From Sisyra terminalis (taxonomy: Eukaryota > Arthropoda > Insecta > Neuroptera > Sisyridae): DNA of 64,000 nt. The stretch covers positions 62,001-126,000 of the forward strand of contig CAUEGI010000001.1 of NCBI GenBank assembly GCA_958496175.1, read 5' to 3'. Shown piece after piece: positions 23,430 to 36,700 of the stretch; position 1 is the first letter of the stretch; each line of letters starts with the position of its first letter. The translations under genes and the position numbers were made by a program. The notes under the pieces are model-generated. The model was given only the letters and a program-made list of their open reading frames with translations, did no database searches and was not told the DNA's origin.

Positions 23430-26315
23430 TTGATTTTAACAAACGAGGAAAATTTATATTTGAAAAGACTGTTCAATTTTGTATTGATTTTTACTATTGT
23501 GAGAAAATTTGATTTTAACAAACGAGGAAAATTTATATTTGAAAAGACTGTTCAATTTTGTATTGATTTTTACTAGTTTAGAAAATTTGAATTTAACAAA
23601 CGAGGAAAATTTATATGTGAAAAGACTGTTCTATTTTGTATTGATTTTTACTATTGTGAGAAAATTTGATTTTAACAAACGAGGAAAATTTATATTTGAA
23701 AAGACTGTTCAATTTTGTATTGATTTTTACTAGTTTAGAAAATTTGAATTTAACAAACGAGGAAAATTTATATGTGAAAAGACTGTTCAATTTTGTATTG
23801 ATTTTTACGATTGTGAGAAAATTTGAATTTAAGAAACGAGGAAAATTTATATGTGAAAAGACTGTTCAATTTTGTATTGATTTTTACTATTGTGAGAAAA
23901 TTTGATTTTAACAAACGAGGAAAATTTATATTTGAAAAGACTGTTCAATTTTGTATTGATTTTTACTATTGTGAGAAAATTTGATTTTAACAAACGAGGA
24001 AAATTTATATTTGAAAAGACTGTTCAATTTTGTATTGATTTTTACTAGTTTAGAAAATTTGAATTTAACAAACGAGGAAAATTTATATGTGAAAAGACTG
24101 TTCTATTTTGTATTGATTTTTACTATTGTGAGAAAATTTGATTTTAACAAACGAGGAAAATTTATATTTGAAAAGACTGTTCAATTTTGTATTGATTTTT
24201 ACTATTGTGAGAAAATATGAATTTAACAAACGAGGAAAATTTATATGTGAAAAGACTGTTCAATTTTGTAATGATTTTTACTATTGTGAGAAAATTTGAT
24301 TTTAACAAACGAGGAAAATTTATATTTGAAAAGACTGTTCAATTTTGTATTGATTTTTACTAATGTGTGAAAATTTGAATATAACAAACGAGGAAAATTT
24401 ATATTTGAAAAGACTGTTTAATTTTGTATTGATTTTTACAATTGTGAGAAAGTTTGAATTTAACAAACGAGGAAAATTTATATTTGAAAAGACTGTTTAA
24501 TTTTGTATTGATTTTTACAATTGTGAGAAAATTTGAATTTAACAAACGAGGAAAATTTATATTTGAAAAGACTGTTCAATTTTGTATTGATTTTTACTAT
24601 TGTGAGAAAATTTGACTTTAACAAACGAGGAAAATTTATATTTGAAAAGACTGTTCAATTTTGTATTGATTTTTACTATTGTGAGAAAATTTGAATTTAA
24701 CAAACGAGGAAAATTTATATTTGAAAAGACTGTTCAATTTTGTATTGATTTTTACTATTGTGTGAAAATTTGAATTTAACAAACGCGGAAAATTTATATT
24801 TGAAAAGACTGTTTAATTTTGTATTGATTTTTACAATTGTGAGAGAGTTTGAATTTAACAAACGAGGAAAATTTATATTTGAAAAGACTGTTCAATTTTG
24901 TATTGATTTTTACTAGTTTAGAAAATTTGAATTTAACAAACGAGGAAAATTTATATGTGAAAAGACTGTTCAATTTTGTTTTGATTTTTACTAGTTTAGA
25001 ATATTTGAATTAAACAAACGAGGAAAATTTATATTTGAAAAGACTGTTCAATTTTGTATTGATTTTTACAATTGTGAGAAAATTTGAATTTAAGAAACGA
25101 GGAAAATTTATATTTGAAAAGACTGTTCAATTTTGTATTGATTTTTACTAGTTTAGAAAATTTGAATTTAACAAACGAGGAAAATTTATATTTGAAAAGA
25201 CTGTTCTATTTTGTATTGATTTTTACTATTGTGAGAAAATTTGATTTTAACAAACGAGGAAAATTTATATTTGAAAAGACTGTTCAATTTTGTATTAATT
25301 TTTACTATTGTGAGAAAATATGAATTTAACAAACGAGGAAAATTTATATTTGAAAAGACTGTTCAATTTTGTATTGAATTATACTAGTTTAGAAAATTTG
25401 AATTTAACAAACGAGGAAAATTTATATTAGAAAAGACTGTTCAATTTTGTATTGATTTTTACAATTGTGAGAAAATTTGAATTTAACAAACGAGGAAAAT
25501 TTATATTTGAAAAGACTGTTCAATTTTGTATTGATTTTTACTATTGTGAGAAAATTTGATTTTAACAAACGAGGAAAATTTATATTTGAAAAGACTGTTC
25601 AATTTTGTATTGATTTTTACTAGTTTAGAAAATTTGAATTTAACAAACGAGGAAAATTTATATGTGAAAAGACTGTTCTATTTTGTATTGATTTTTACTA
25701 TTGTGAGAAAATTTGATTTTAACAAACGAGGAAAATTTATATTTGAAAAGACTGTTCAATTTTGTATTGATTTTTACTAGTTTAGAAAATTTGAATTTAA
25801 CAAACGAGGAAAATTTATATGTGAAAAGACTGTTCAATTTTGTATTGATTTTTACGATTGTGAGAAAATTTGAATTTAAGAAACGAGGAAAATTTATATG
25901 TGAAAAGACTGTTCAATTTTGTATTGATTTTTACTATTGTGAGAAAATTTGATTTTAACAAACGAGGAAAATTTATATTTGAAAAGACTGTTCAATTTTG
26001 TATTGATTTTTACTATTGTGAGAAAATTTGATTTTAACAAACGAGGAAAATTTATATTTGAAAAGACTGTTCAATTTTGTATTGATTTTTACTAGTTTAG
26101 AAAATTTAAATTTAACAAACGAGGAAAATTTATATGTGAAAAGACTGTTCTATTTTGTATTGATTTTTACTATTGTGAGAAAATTTGATTTTAACAAACG
26201 AGGAAAATTTATATTTGAAAAGACTGTTCAATTTTGTATTGATTTTTACTATTGTGAGAAAATATGAATTTAACAAACGAGGAAAATTTATATGTGAAAA
26301 GACTGTTCAATTTTG
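23430..26315 (+). repeat. Higher-order duplication in satellite B, offset 2,047 bp
   Basis: The monomer-variant order at about 23430-24270 recurs at about 25480-26315 at an offset of exactly 2,047 bp (26 monomers). Within each copy a 472-bp (six-monomer) step also repeats. An informative marker is the change of CTGTTCAATTTTG to CTGTTCTATTTTG in particular monomers. Confidence 0.7.
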
Positions 26316-26815
26316 TATTGATTTTTACCAGTTTAGAAAATTTGAATTTAACAAACGAGGAAAATTTATATTTGAAAAGACTGTTCAATTTTGTATTGAT
26401 TTTTACTATTGTGAGAAAATTGGAATTAAACAAACGGGGCAAATTTATATTTGAAAAGACTGTTCAATTTTGTATTGATTTTTACAATTGTGAGAAAATT
26501 TGAATTTAACTAACGAGGAAAATTTGTATTTGAAAAGACTGTTCAATTTTGTATTGATTTTTACTATTGTGAGAAAATTTGAATTTAACAAACGAGGCAA
26601 ATTTATATGTGAAAAGACTGTTCAATTTTGTATTGATTTTTACCAGTTTAGAAAATTTGAATTTAACAAACGAGGAAAATTTATATTTGAAAAGACTGTT
26701 CAATTTTGTATTGATTTTTACTATTGTGAGAAAATTGGAATTAAACAAACGGGGCAAATTTATATTTGAAAAGACTGTTCAATTTTGTATTGATTTTTAC
26801 AATTGTGAGAAAATT
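26185..26815 (+). repeat. 315-bp (four-monomer) tandem duplication in satellite B
   Basis: The string of four monomers at about 26185-26500 is repeated directly at about 26500-26815. Both copies carry the rare AATTGGAATTAAACAAACGG variant (near 26418 and 26733) and a TTTTTACCAGTTTAG ending. Confidence 0.75.
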
Positions 26816-29177
26816 TGAATTTAACTAACGAGGAAAATTTGTATTTGAAAAGACTGTTCAATTTTGTATTGATTTTTACTATTGTGAGAAAATTTGAATT
26901 TAACAAACGAGGCAAATTTATATTTGAAAAGACTGTTCAATTTTGTATTGATTTTTACTTGTTTAAAAAATTTGTATTTAACAAACGAGGAAAATTTATA
27001 TTTGAAAAGACTGTTCAATTTTGAATTGATTTTTACTATTGTGAGAAAATTTGATTTTAACAAACGAGGAAAATTTATATTTGAAATGACTTTTCAATTT
27101 TTTATTGATTTTTACTATTGTGAGAAAATTTGAATTTAACAAACGAGGAAAATTTATATGTGAAAAGACTGTTCAATTTTGTATTGATTTTTACTAGTTT
27201 AGAAAATTTGAATTTAACAAACGAGGAAAATTTATATGTGAAAAGACTGTTCAATTTTGTATTGATTTTTACTATTGTGAGAAAATTTGATTTTAACAAA
27301 CGAGGAAAATTTATATTTGAAAAGACTGTTCAATTTTGTATTGATTTTTACTATTGTGAGAAAATTTGATTTTAACAAACGAGGAAAATTTATATGTGAT
27401 AAGACTGTTCAATTTTGTATTGATTTTTACTATTGTGAGAAAATTTGATTTTAACAAACGAGGAAAATTTATATTTGAAAAGACTGATCAATTTTGTATT
27501 GATTTTTACTATTGTGAGAAAATTTGAATTTAACAAACGAGGAAAATTTATATGTGAAAAGACTGTTCAATTTTGTATTGATTTTTACTAGTTTAGAAAA
27601 TTTGAATTTAACAAACGAGGATAATTTATATGTGAAAAGACTGTTCAATTTTGTATTGATTTTTACTATTGTGAGAAAATTTGATTTTAACAAACGAGGA
27701 AAATTTATATTTGAAAAGACTGTTCAATTTTGTATTGATTTTTACTATTGTGAGAAAATTTGATTTTAACAAACGAGGAAAATTTATATGTGATAAGACT
27801 GTTCAATTTTGTATTGATTTTTACTAGTTTAGAAAATTTGAATTTAACAAACGAGGAAAATTTATATTTGAAAAGACTGTTCAATTTTGTATTGATTTTT
27901 ACTAGTTTAGAAAATTTGAATTTAACAAACGAGGAAAATTTATATGTGAAAAGACTGTTCAATTTTGTATTGATTTTTACTATTGTGAGAAAATTTGATT
28001 TTAACATACGAGGAAAATTTATATTTGAAAAGACTGTTCAATTTTGTATTGATTTTTACTAGTTTAAAAAATTTGAATTTAACAAACGAGGAAAATTTAT
28101 ATGTGAAAAGACTGTTCAATTTTGTATTGATTTTTACTAGTTTAGAAAATTTGAATTTAACTAACGAGGAAAATTTATATTTGAAAAGACAGTTCAATTT
28201 TGTATTGATTTTTACTAGTTTAAAAAATTTGAATTTAACAAACGAGGAAAATTTATATGTGAAAAGACTGTTCAATTTTGTATTGATTTTTACTAGTTGA
28301 GAAAATTTGAATTTAACAAACGAGGAAAATTTATATTTGAAAAGACTGTTCAATTTTGTATTAATTTTTACAATTGTGAGAAAATTTGAATTTAACAAAC
28401 GAGGAAAATTTATATTTGAAAAGACTGTTCAATTTTGTATTGATTTTTACTATTGTGAGAAAATTTGATTTTAACAATCGAGGAAAACTTATATTTGAAA
28501 AAACTGTTCAATTTTGTATTGATTTTTACTATTGTGAGAAAATTTGAATTTAACAAACGAGGAAAATTTATATTTTAAAAGACTGTTCAATTTTGTATTG
28601 ATTTTTACTATTGTGAGAAAATTGGAATTTAACAAACGAGGCAAATTTATATTTGAAAAGACTGTTCAATTTTGTATTGATTTTTACAATTGTGAGAAAA
28701 TTTGAATTTAACTAACGAGGAAAATTTGTATTTGAAAAGACTGTTCAATATTGTATTGATTTTTACTATTGTGAGAAAATTTGAATTTAACAAACGAGGC
28801 AAATTTATATTTGAAAAGACTGTTCAATTTTGTATTGATTTTTACTTGTTTAAAAAATTTGTATTTAACAAACGAGGAAAATTTATATTTGAAAAGACTG
28901 TTCAATTTTGAATTGATTTTTACTATTGTGAGAAAATTTGATTTTAACAAACGAGGAAAATTTATATTTGAAATGACTTTTCAATTTTTTATTGATTTTT
29001 ACTATTGTGAGAAAATTTGAATTTAACAAACGAGGAAAATTTATATGTGAAAAGACTGTTCAATTTTGTATTGATTTTTACTAGTTTAGAAAATTTGAAT
29101 TTAACAAACGAGGAAAATTTATATGTGAAAAGACTGTTCAATTTTGTATTGATTTTTACTATTGTGAGAAAATTTGA
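26760..29177 (+). repeat. Higher-order duplication in satellite B, offset 1,887 bp
   Basis: The segment at about 26760-27290 recurs at about 28647-29177, 1,887 bp (24 monomers) away. Both copies hold the same rare changes in the same order: TTTTACTTGTTTAAAAAA, TTTTGAATTGATT, and GAAATGACTTTTCAATTTTT. Those changes mark a true shared block and exclude random monomer similarity. Confidence 0.75.
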
Positions 29178-29406
29178 TTTTAACATACGAGGAAAATTTA
29201 TATTTGAAAAGACTGTTCAATTTTGAATTGATTTTTACTATTGTGAGAAAATTTGAATTTAACATACGAGGAAAATTTATATTTGAAAAGACTGTTCAAT
29301 TTTGTATTGATTTTTACAATTGTGAGAAAATTTGAATTTAACAAACGAGGAAAATTTATATTTGAAAAGACTGTTCAATTTTGTATTAATTTTTACTATT
29401 TTTACT

Positions 29407-29411
29407 AATGT
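29407..29411 (+). repeat. AATGT at right B/A junction (candidate target-site duplication)
   Basis: Satellite B ends ATTTTTACTATTTTTACT, then AATGT, and satellite A resumes with TACCGCAAAATAACC. Some B monomers elsewhere contain TTTTTACTAATGTGTG (near 22467 and 24354). The AATGT could therefore belong to either satellite, making microhomology joining an alternative to a target duplication. Confidence 0.5.
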
Positions 29412-30779
29412 TACCGCAAAATAACCGCAATGATATCCGCAAAAATAACCGCAAATGTTACCGCAAAATAACCGCAATGATATCTGCAAAAATAACCGCA
29501 AATATAACCGCAAAATAACCGCAATGATATCCGCAAAAATAACCGCAATAATATCCGCAAAATTAACCGCAAATACTACCGCAAAATAACCGCAATAATA
29601 TCCGCAAAAATAACCGCAAATGTTACCGCAAAATAACCGCAATGATATCCGCAAAAATAACCGCAAATATTACCGCAACATAACCGCAATAATATCCGCA
29701 AAAATAACCGCAAATGTTACCGCAAAATAACCGCAATAATATCCGCAAAAATAATCGCAATAATAGCCGCAAAAATAACCGCAAATATTACCGCAAAATA
29801 ACCGCAATGATATCTGCAAAAATAACCGCAAATATTTCAGCAAAATAACCGCAAATATTCCCGCAAAATATCCGCAAATATTACAGCAAAATAACCGCAA
29901 ATATCACCGCAAAATAACCGCAAAACTATCCGCAAAAATAACCGCAAATGTTACCGCAAAATAACCGCAATGATATCCGCAAAAATAACCGCAAATATTA
30001 CCGCAAAATAACCGCAATGATATCCGCAAAAATAACCGCAAATATCACCGCAAAATAACCGCAATGATATCCGCAAAAATAACCGCAAATATCACCGCAA
30101 AATAACCGCAATGATATCCGCAAAAATAACCGCAAATATTACAGCAAAATAACCGCAATAATATCCGCAAAAATAACCGCAAAAATTACCGCAAAATAAC
30201 CGCAATGATATCCGCAAAAATAACCGCAATAATATCCGCAAAAATAACCGCAATGATATCCGCAAAAATAACCGCAATTATATCCGCAAAAATAACCGCA
30301 ATAATATCCGCAAAAATAACCGCAAATATTACAGCAAAATAACCGCAATGATATCCGCAAAAATAACCGCAAATATCACCGCTAAATAACCGCAATGATA
30401 TCTGCAAAAATAACCGCAATAATATCCGCAAAAATAACCGCAATGATATCCGCAAAAATAACCGCAAATATCACCGCAAAATAACCGCAATGATATCCGC
30501 AAAAATAACCGCAATAATATCCGCAAAAATAACCGCAATGACATCCGCAAAATTAACCGCAAATATTACAGCAAAATAACCGCAATAATATCCGCAAAAA
30601 TAACCGCAAATATTTCCGCAAAATAACCGCAATGATATCCGCAAAAATAACCGCAAATATCACCGCAAAATAACCGCAATGATATCCGCAAAAATAACCG
30701 CAATAATATCCGCAAAAATAACCGCAATAATATCCGCAAAATTACCCGCAAATATTACAGCAAAATAACCGCAATGATA

Positions 30780-33700
30780 TCCGCAAAAATAACCGCAATA
30801 ATATCCGCAAAAATAACCGCAATGATATCCGCAAAAATAACCGCAAATATTACCGCAAAATAACCGCAATGATATCCGCAAAAATAACCGCAATAATATC
30901 CGATAAAAAATAAGCGCAATGATATCCGCAAAATTAACCGCAAATATTACAGCAAAATAACCGCAATAATATCCGCAAAAATAACCGCAAATATTACCGC
31001 AAATAAACCGCAATGATATCCGCAAAAATAACAGCAATTATATCCGCAAAAATAACCGCAATGATATCCGCAAAATTAACCGCAAATATTACAGCAAAAT
31101 AACCGCAATTATATCCGCAAAAATAACCGCAATAATATCCGCAAAAATAACCGCAAATATTACCGCAAAATAACCGCAATGATATCCGCAAAAATAACCG
31201 CAAATATCACCGCAAAATAACCGCAATGATATCCGCAAAAATAACCGCAATAATATCCGCAAAAATAACCGCAATGATAATCGCAAAATTAACCGCAAAT
31301 ATAACAGCAAAATAACCGCAATAATATCCCTAAAAATAACCGCAATGATATCCGCAAAAATAACCGCAAATATCACCGCAAAATAACCGCAATGATATCC
31401 GCAAAAATAACCGCAATAATATCCGCAAAAATAACCGCAATGACATCCGCAAAATTAACCGCAAATATTACAGCAAATTAACCGCAATAATATCCGCAAA
31501 AATAACCGCAAATATTTCCGCAAAATAACCGCAATGATATCCGCAAAAATAACCGCAAATATCACCGCAAAATAACCGCAATGATATCCGCAAAAATAAC
31601 CGCAATAATATCCGCAAAAATAACCGCAATAATATCCGCAAAATTAACCGCAAATATTACAGCAAAATAACCGCAATGATATCCGCAAAAATAACCGCAA
31701 TAATATCCGCAAAAATAACCGCAATGATATCCGCAAAAATAACCGCAAATATTACCGCAAAATAACCGCAATGATATCCGCAAAAATAACCGCAATAATA
31801 TCCGATAAAAAATAAGCGCAATGATATCCGCAAAATTAACCGCAAATATTACAGCAAAATAACCGCAATAATATCCGCAAAAATAACCGCAAATATTACC
31901 GCAAAATAACCGCAATAATATCCGCAAAAATAACCGCAAATGTTACCGCAAAATAACCGCAATGATATCCGCAAAAATAACCGCAATAATATCCGCAAAA
32001 ATAACCGCAATGATATCCGCAAAAATAACAGCAATAATATCCGCAAAATTAACCGCAAATATTACAGCAAAATAACCGCAATAATATCCGCAAAAATAAC
32101 CGCAATGATATCCGCCAAAATAACCGCAATAATATCCGCAAAATTAACCGCAAATATTACAGCAAAATAACCGCAATGATATCCGCAAAAATAACCGCAA
32201 TAATATCCGCAAAAATAACCGCAATGATATCCGCAAAAAAAACCGCAAATATTACCGCAAAATAACCGCAATGATATCCGCAAAAATAACCGCAATAATA
32301 TCCGCAAAGATAACCGCAATGATATCCGCAAAAATAACCGCAAAAATATCCGCAAAATTAACCGCAAATATTACAGCAAAATAACCGCAATGATGTCCGC
32401 AAAAATAACCGCAATAATATCCGCAAAAATAACCGCAATGATATCCGCAAAAATAACCGCAAATATTACCGCAAAATAACCGCAATGATATCCGCAAAAA
32501 TAACCGCAAATATCACCGCAAAATAACCGCAATGATATCCGCAAAAATAACCGCAATAATATCCGATAAAAAATAAGCGCAATGATATCCGCAAAATTAA
32601 CCGCAAATATTACAACAAAATAACCGCAATAATATCCGCAAAAATAACCGCAAATATTACCGCTAAATAACCGCAATAACATCCGCAAAAATAACCGCAA
32701 ATGTTACCGCAAAATAACCGCAATGATATCCGCAAAAATAACCGCAATAATATCCGCAAAAATAACCGCAATGATATCCGCAAAAATAACCGCAATAATA
32801 TCCGCAAAATTAACCGCAAATATTACAGCAAAATAACCGCAATGATGTCCGCAAAAATAACCGCAATAATATCCGCAAAAATAACCGCAATGATATCCGC
32901 AAAAATAACCGCAAATATTACCGCAAAATAACCGCAATGATATCCGCAAAAATAACCGCAAATATCACCGCAAAATAACCGCAATGATATCTGAAAAATA
33001 ACCGCAATAATATCCGCAAAAATAACCGCAATGATATCCGCAAAAATAACCGCAATAATATCCGCAAAAATAACCGCAATGATATCCGCAAAATTAACCG
33101 CAAATATTACAGCAAAATAACCGCAATAAGATCCGCAAAAATAACCGCAAATATTACCGCAAAATAACCGCAATGATATCCGCAAAAATAACCGCAAATA
33201 TCACCGCAAAATAACCGCAATGATATCCGCTAAAATAACCGCAATAATATCCGCAAAAATAACCGCAATGATATCCGCAAAATTAACCGCAAATATTACA
33301 GCAAAAAAACCGCAATAATATCCGCAAAAATAACCGCAAATATTACCGCAAAATAACCGCAATGATATCCGCAAAAATAACCGCAATAATATCCGCAAAA
33401 ATAACCGCAAATGTTACCGCAAAATAACCGCAATGATATCCGCAAAAATAACCGCAATAATATCCGCAAAAATAACCGCAATAATATGCGCAAAAATAAC
33501 CGCAAATATAACAGCAAAATAACCGCAATGATATCCGCAAAAATAACCGCAATAATATCCGCAAAAATAACCGCAATGATATCCGCAAAAATAACCGCAA
33601 TAATATCCGCAAAATAACCGCAATGATATCCGCAAAAATAACCGCAAATATTACAGCAAAATAACCGCAATGATATCGGCAAAAATAACCGCAATAATAT

Positions 33701-36700
33701 CCGCAAAAATAACCGCAATGATATCCGCAAAAATAACCGCAATAATATCCGCAAAAATAACCGCAATGATATCCGCAAATTTAACCGCAAATATTACAGC
33801 AAAATAACTGCAATAAGATCCGCAAAAATAACCGCAAATATTACCGCAAAATAACCGCAATGATATCCGCAAAAATAACCGCAAATATCACCGCAAAATA
33901 ACCGCAATGATATCCGCAAAAATAACCGCAATAATATCCGCAAAAATAACCGCAATGATATCCGCAAAATTAACCGCAAATATTACAGCAAAAAAACCGC
34001 AATAATATCCGCAAAAATAACCGCAAATATTACCGCAAAATAACCGCAATGATATCCGCAAAAATAACCGCAATAATATCCGCAAAAATAACCGCAATGA
34101 TATCCGCAAAAATAACCGCAAATATTATAGCAAAATAACCGCAATGATATCCGCAAAAATAACCGCAATGATATCCGCAAAATTAACCGCAAATATTACA
34201 GCAAAATAACCGCAATGATATCCGCAAAAATAACCGCAATAATATCCGCAAAAATAACCGCAATGATATCCGCAAAAATAACCGCAAATATTACCGCAAA
34301 ATAACCGCAATGATATCCGCAAAAATAACCGCAAATATCACCGCAAAATAACCGCAATGATATCCGCAAAAATAACCGCAATGATATCCGCAAAAATAAC
34401 CGCAATAATATCCGCAAAAATAACCGCAATGATATCCGCAAAAATAACCGCAAATATTACCGCAAAATAACCGCAATGATATCCGCAAAAATAACCGCAA
34501 TAATATCCGATAAAAAATAAGCGCATTGATATCCGCAAAATTAACCGCAAATATTACAGCAAAATAACCGCAATAATATCCGCAAAAATAACCGCAAATA
34601 TTACCGCAAATAAACCGCAATGATATCCGCAAAAATAACAGCAATTATATCCGCAAAAATAACCGCAATGATATCCGCAAAATTAACCGCAAATATTACA
34701 GCAAAATAACCGCAATTATATCCGCAAAAATAACCGCAATAATATCCGCAAAAATAACCGCAAATATTACCGCAAAATAACCGCAATGATATCCGCAAAA
34801 ATAACCGCAAATATCACCGCAAAATAACCGCAATGATATCCGCAAAAATAACCGCAATAATATCCGCAAAAATAACCGCAATGATAATCGCAAAATTAAC
34901 CGCAAATATAACAGCAAAATAACCGCAATAATATCCCTAAAAATAACCGCAATGATATCCGCAAAAATAACCGCAAATATCACCGCAAAATAACCGCAAT
35001 GATATCCGCAAAAATAACCGCAATAATATCCGCAAAAATAACCGCAATGACATCCGCAAAATTAACCGCAAATATTACAGCAAATTAACCGCAATAATAT
35101 CCGCAAAAATAACCGCAAATATTTCCGCAAAATAACCGCAATGATATCCGCAAAAATAACCGAAAATATCACCGCAAAATAACCGCAATGATATCCGCAA
35201 AAATAACCGCAATAATATCCGCAAAAATAACCGCAATAATATCCGCAAAATTAACCGCAAATATTACAGCAAAATAACCGCAATGATATCCGCAAAAATA
35301 ACCGCAATAATATCCGCAAAAATAACCGCAATGATATCCGCAAAAATAACCGCAAATATTACCGCAAAATAACCGCAATGATATCCGCAAAAATAACCGC
35401 AATAATATCCGATAAAAAATAAGCGCAATGATATCCGCAAAATTAACCGCAAATATTACAGCAAAATAACCGCAATAATATCCGCAAAAATAACCGCAAA
35501 TATTACCGCCAAATAACCGCAATAATATCCGCAAAAATAACCGCAAATGTTACCGCAAAATAACCGCAATGATATCCGCAAAAATAACCGCAATAATATC
35601 CGCAAAAATAACCGCAATGATATCCGCAAAAATAACAGCAATAATATCCGCAAAATTAACCGCAAATATTACAGCAAAATAACCGCAATAATATCCGCAA
35701 AAATAACCGCAATGATATCCGCCAAAATAACCGCAATAATATCCGCAAAATTAACCGCAAATATTACAGCAAAATAACCGCAATGATATCCGCAAAAATA
35801 ACCGCAATAATATCCGCAAAAATAACCGCAATGATATCCGCAAAAAAAACCGCAATGATATCCGCAAAAATAACCGCAAATATTACCGCAAAATAACCGC
35901 AATGATATCCGCAAAAATAACCGCAATAATATCCGATAAAAAATAAGCGCAATGATATCCGCAAAATTAACCGCAAATATTACAGCAAAATAACCGCAAT
36001 AATATCCGCAAAAATAACCGCAAATATTACCGCAAATAAACCGCAATGATATCCGCAAAAATAACAGCAATTATATCCGCAAAAATAACCGCAATGATAT
36101 CCGCAAAATTAACCGCAAATATTACAGCAAAATAACCGCAATTATATCCGCAAAAATAACCGCAATAATATCCGCAAAAATAACCGCAAATATTACCGCA
36201 AAATAACCGCAATGATATCCGCAAAAATAACCGCAAATATCACCGCAAAATAACCGCAATGATATCCGCAAAAATAACCGCAATAATATCCGCAAAAATA
36301 ACCGCAATGATATCCGCAAAAATAACCGCAAATATTACCGCAAAATAACCGCAATGATATCCGCAAAAATAACCGCAATAATATCCGATAAAAAATAAGC
36401 GCAATGATATCCGCAAAATTAACCGCAAATATTACAGCAAAATAACCGCAATAATATCCGCAAAAATAACCGCAAATATTACCGCAAATAAACCGCAATG
36501 ATATCCGCAAAAATAACAGCAATTATATCCGCAAAAATAACCGCAATGATATCCGCAAAATTAACCGCAAATATTACAGCAAAATAACCGCAATTATATC
36601 CGCAAAAATAACCGCAATAATATCCGCAAAAATAACCGCAAATATTACCGCAAAATAACCGCAATGATATCCGCAAAAATAACCGCAAATATCACCGCAA

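Larger units (their letters stand above)
21596..29406 (+). repeat. Satellite B (78/79-bp monomers, many in 157-bp dimers)
   Basis: This block is 7,811 bp of head-to-tail monomers, about 99 copies, unrelated to satellite A. The monomer core contains TTTAACAAACGAGGAAAATT, a TATATTTG or TATATGTG alternative, then AAAAGACTGTTCAATTTTGT and ATTGATTTTTAC. Monomers end in either TATTGTGAG (79 bp) or TAGTTTAG (78 bp). The two classes often alternate, giving a 157-bp dimer. There is one CpG per monomer, in AACGAGG. The first monomer at the left junction is truncated and carries private changes (TTTTTCCAATTGTGAGTAAA). Repeating 65-152-codon frames on both strands shift frame every monomer and are not genes. 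Confidence 0.97.

Noticed and set aside
21596..29406. Overlapping frames on both strands of satellite B (patterns such as NLTNEENLYLKRLFNFVLIF and KINTKLNSLF).
   Set aside because: Monomers of 78 and 79 bp make the frame rotate, and equivalent frames exist on both strands with no codon bias or conserved start. It is a repeat artefact.
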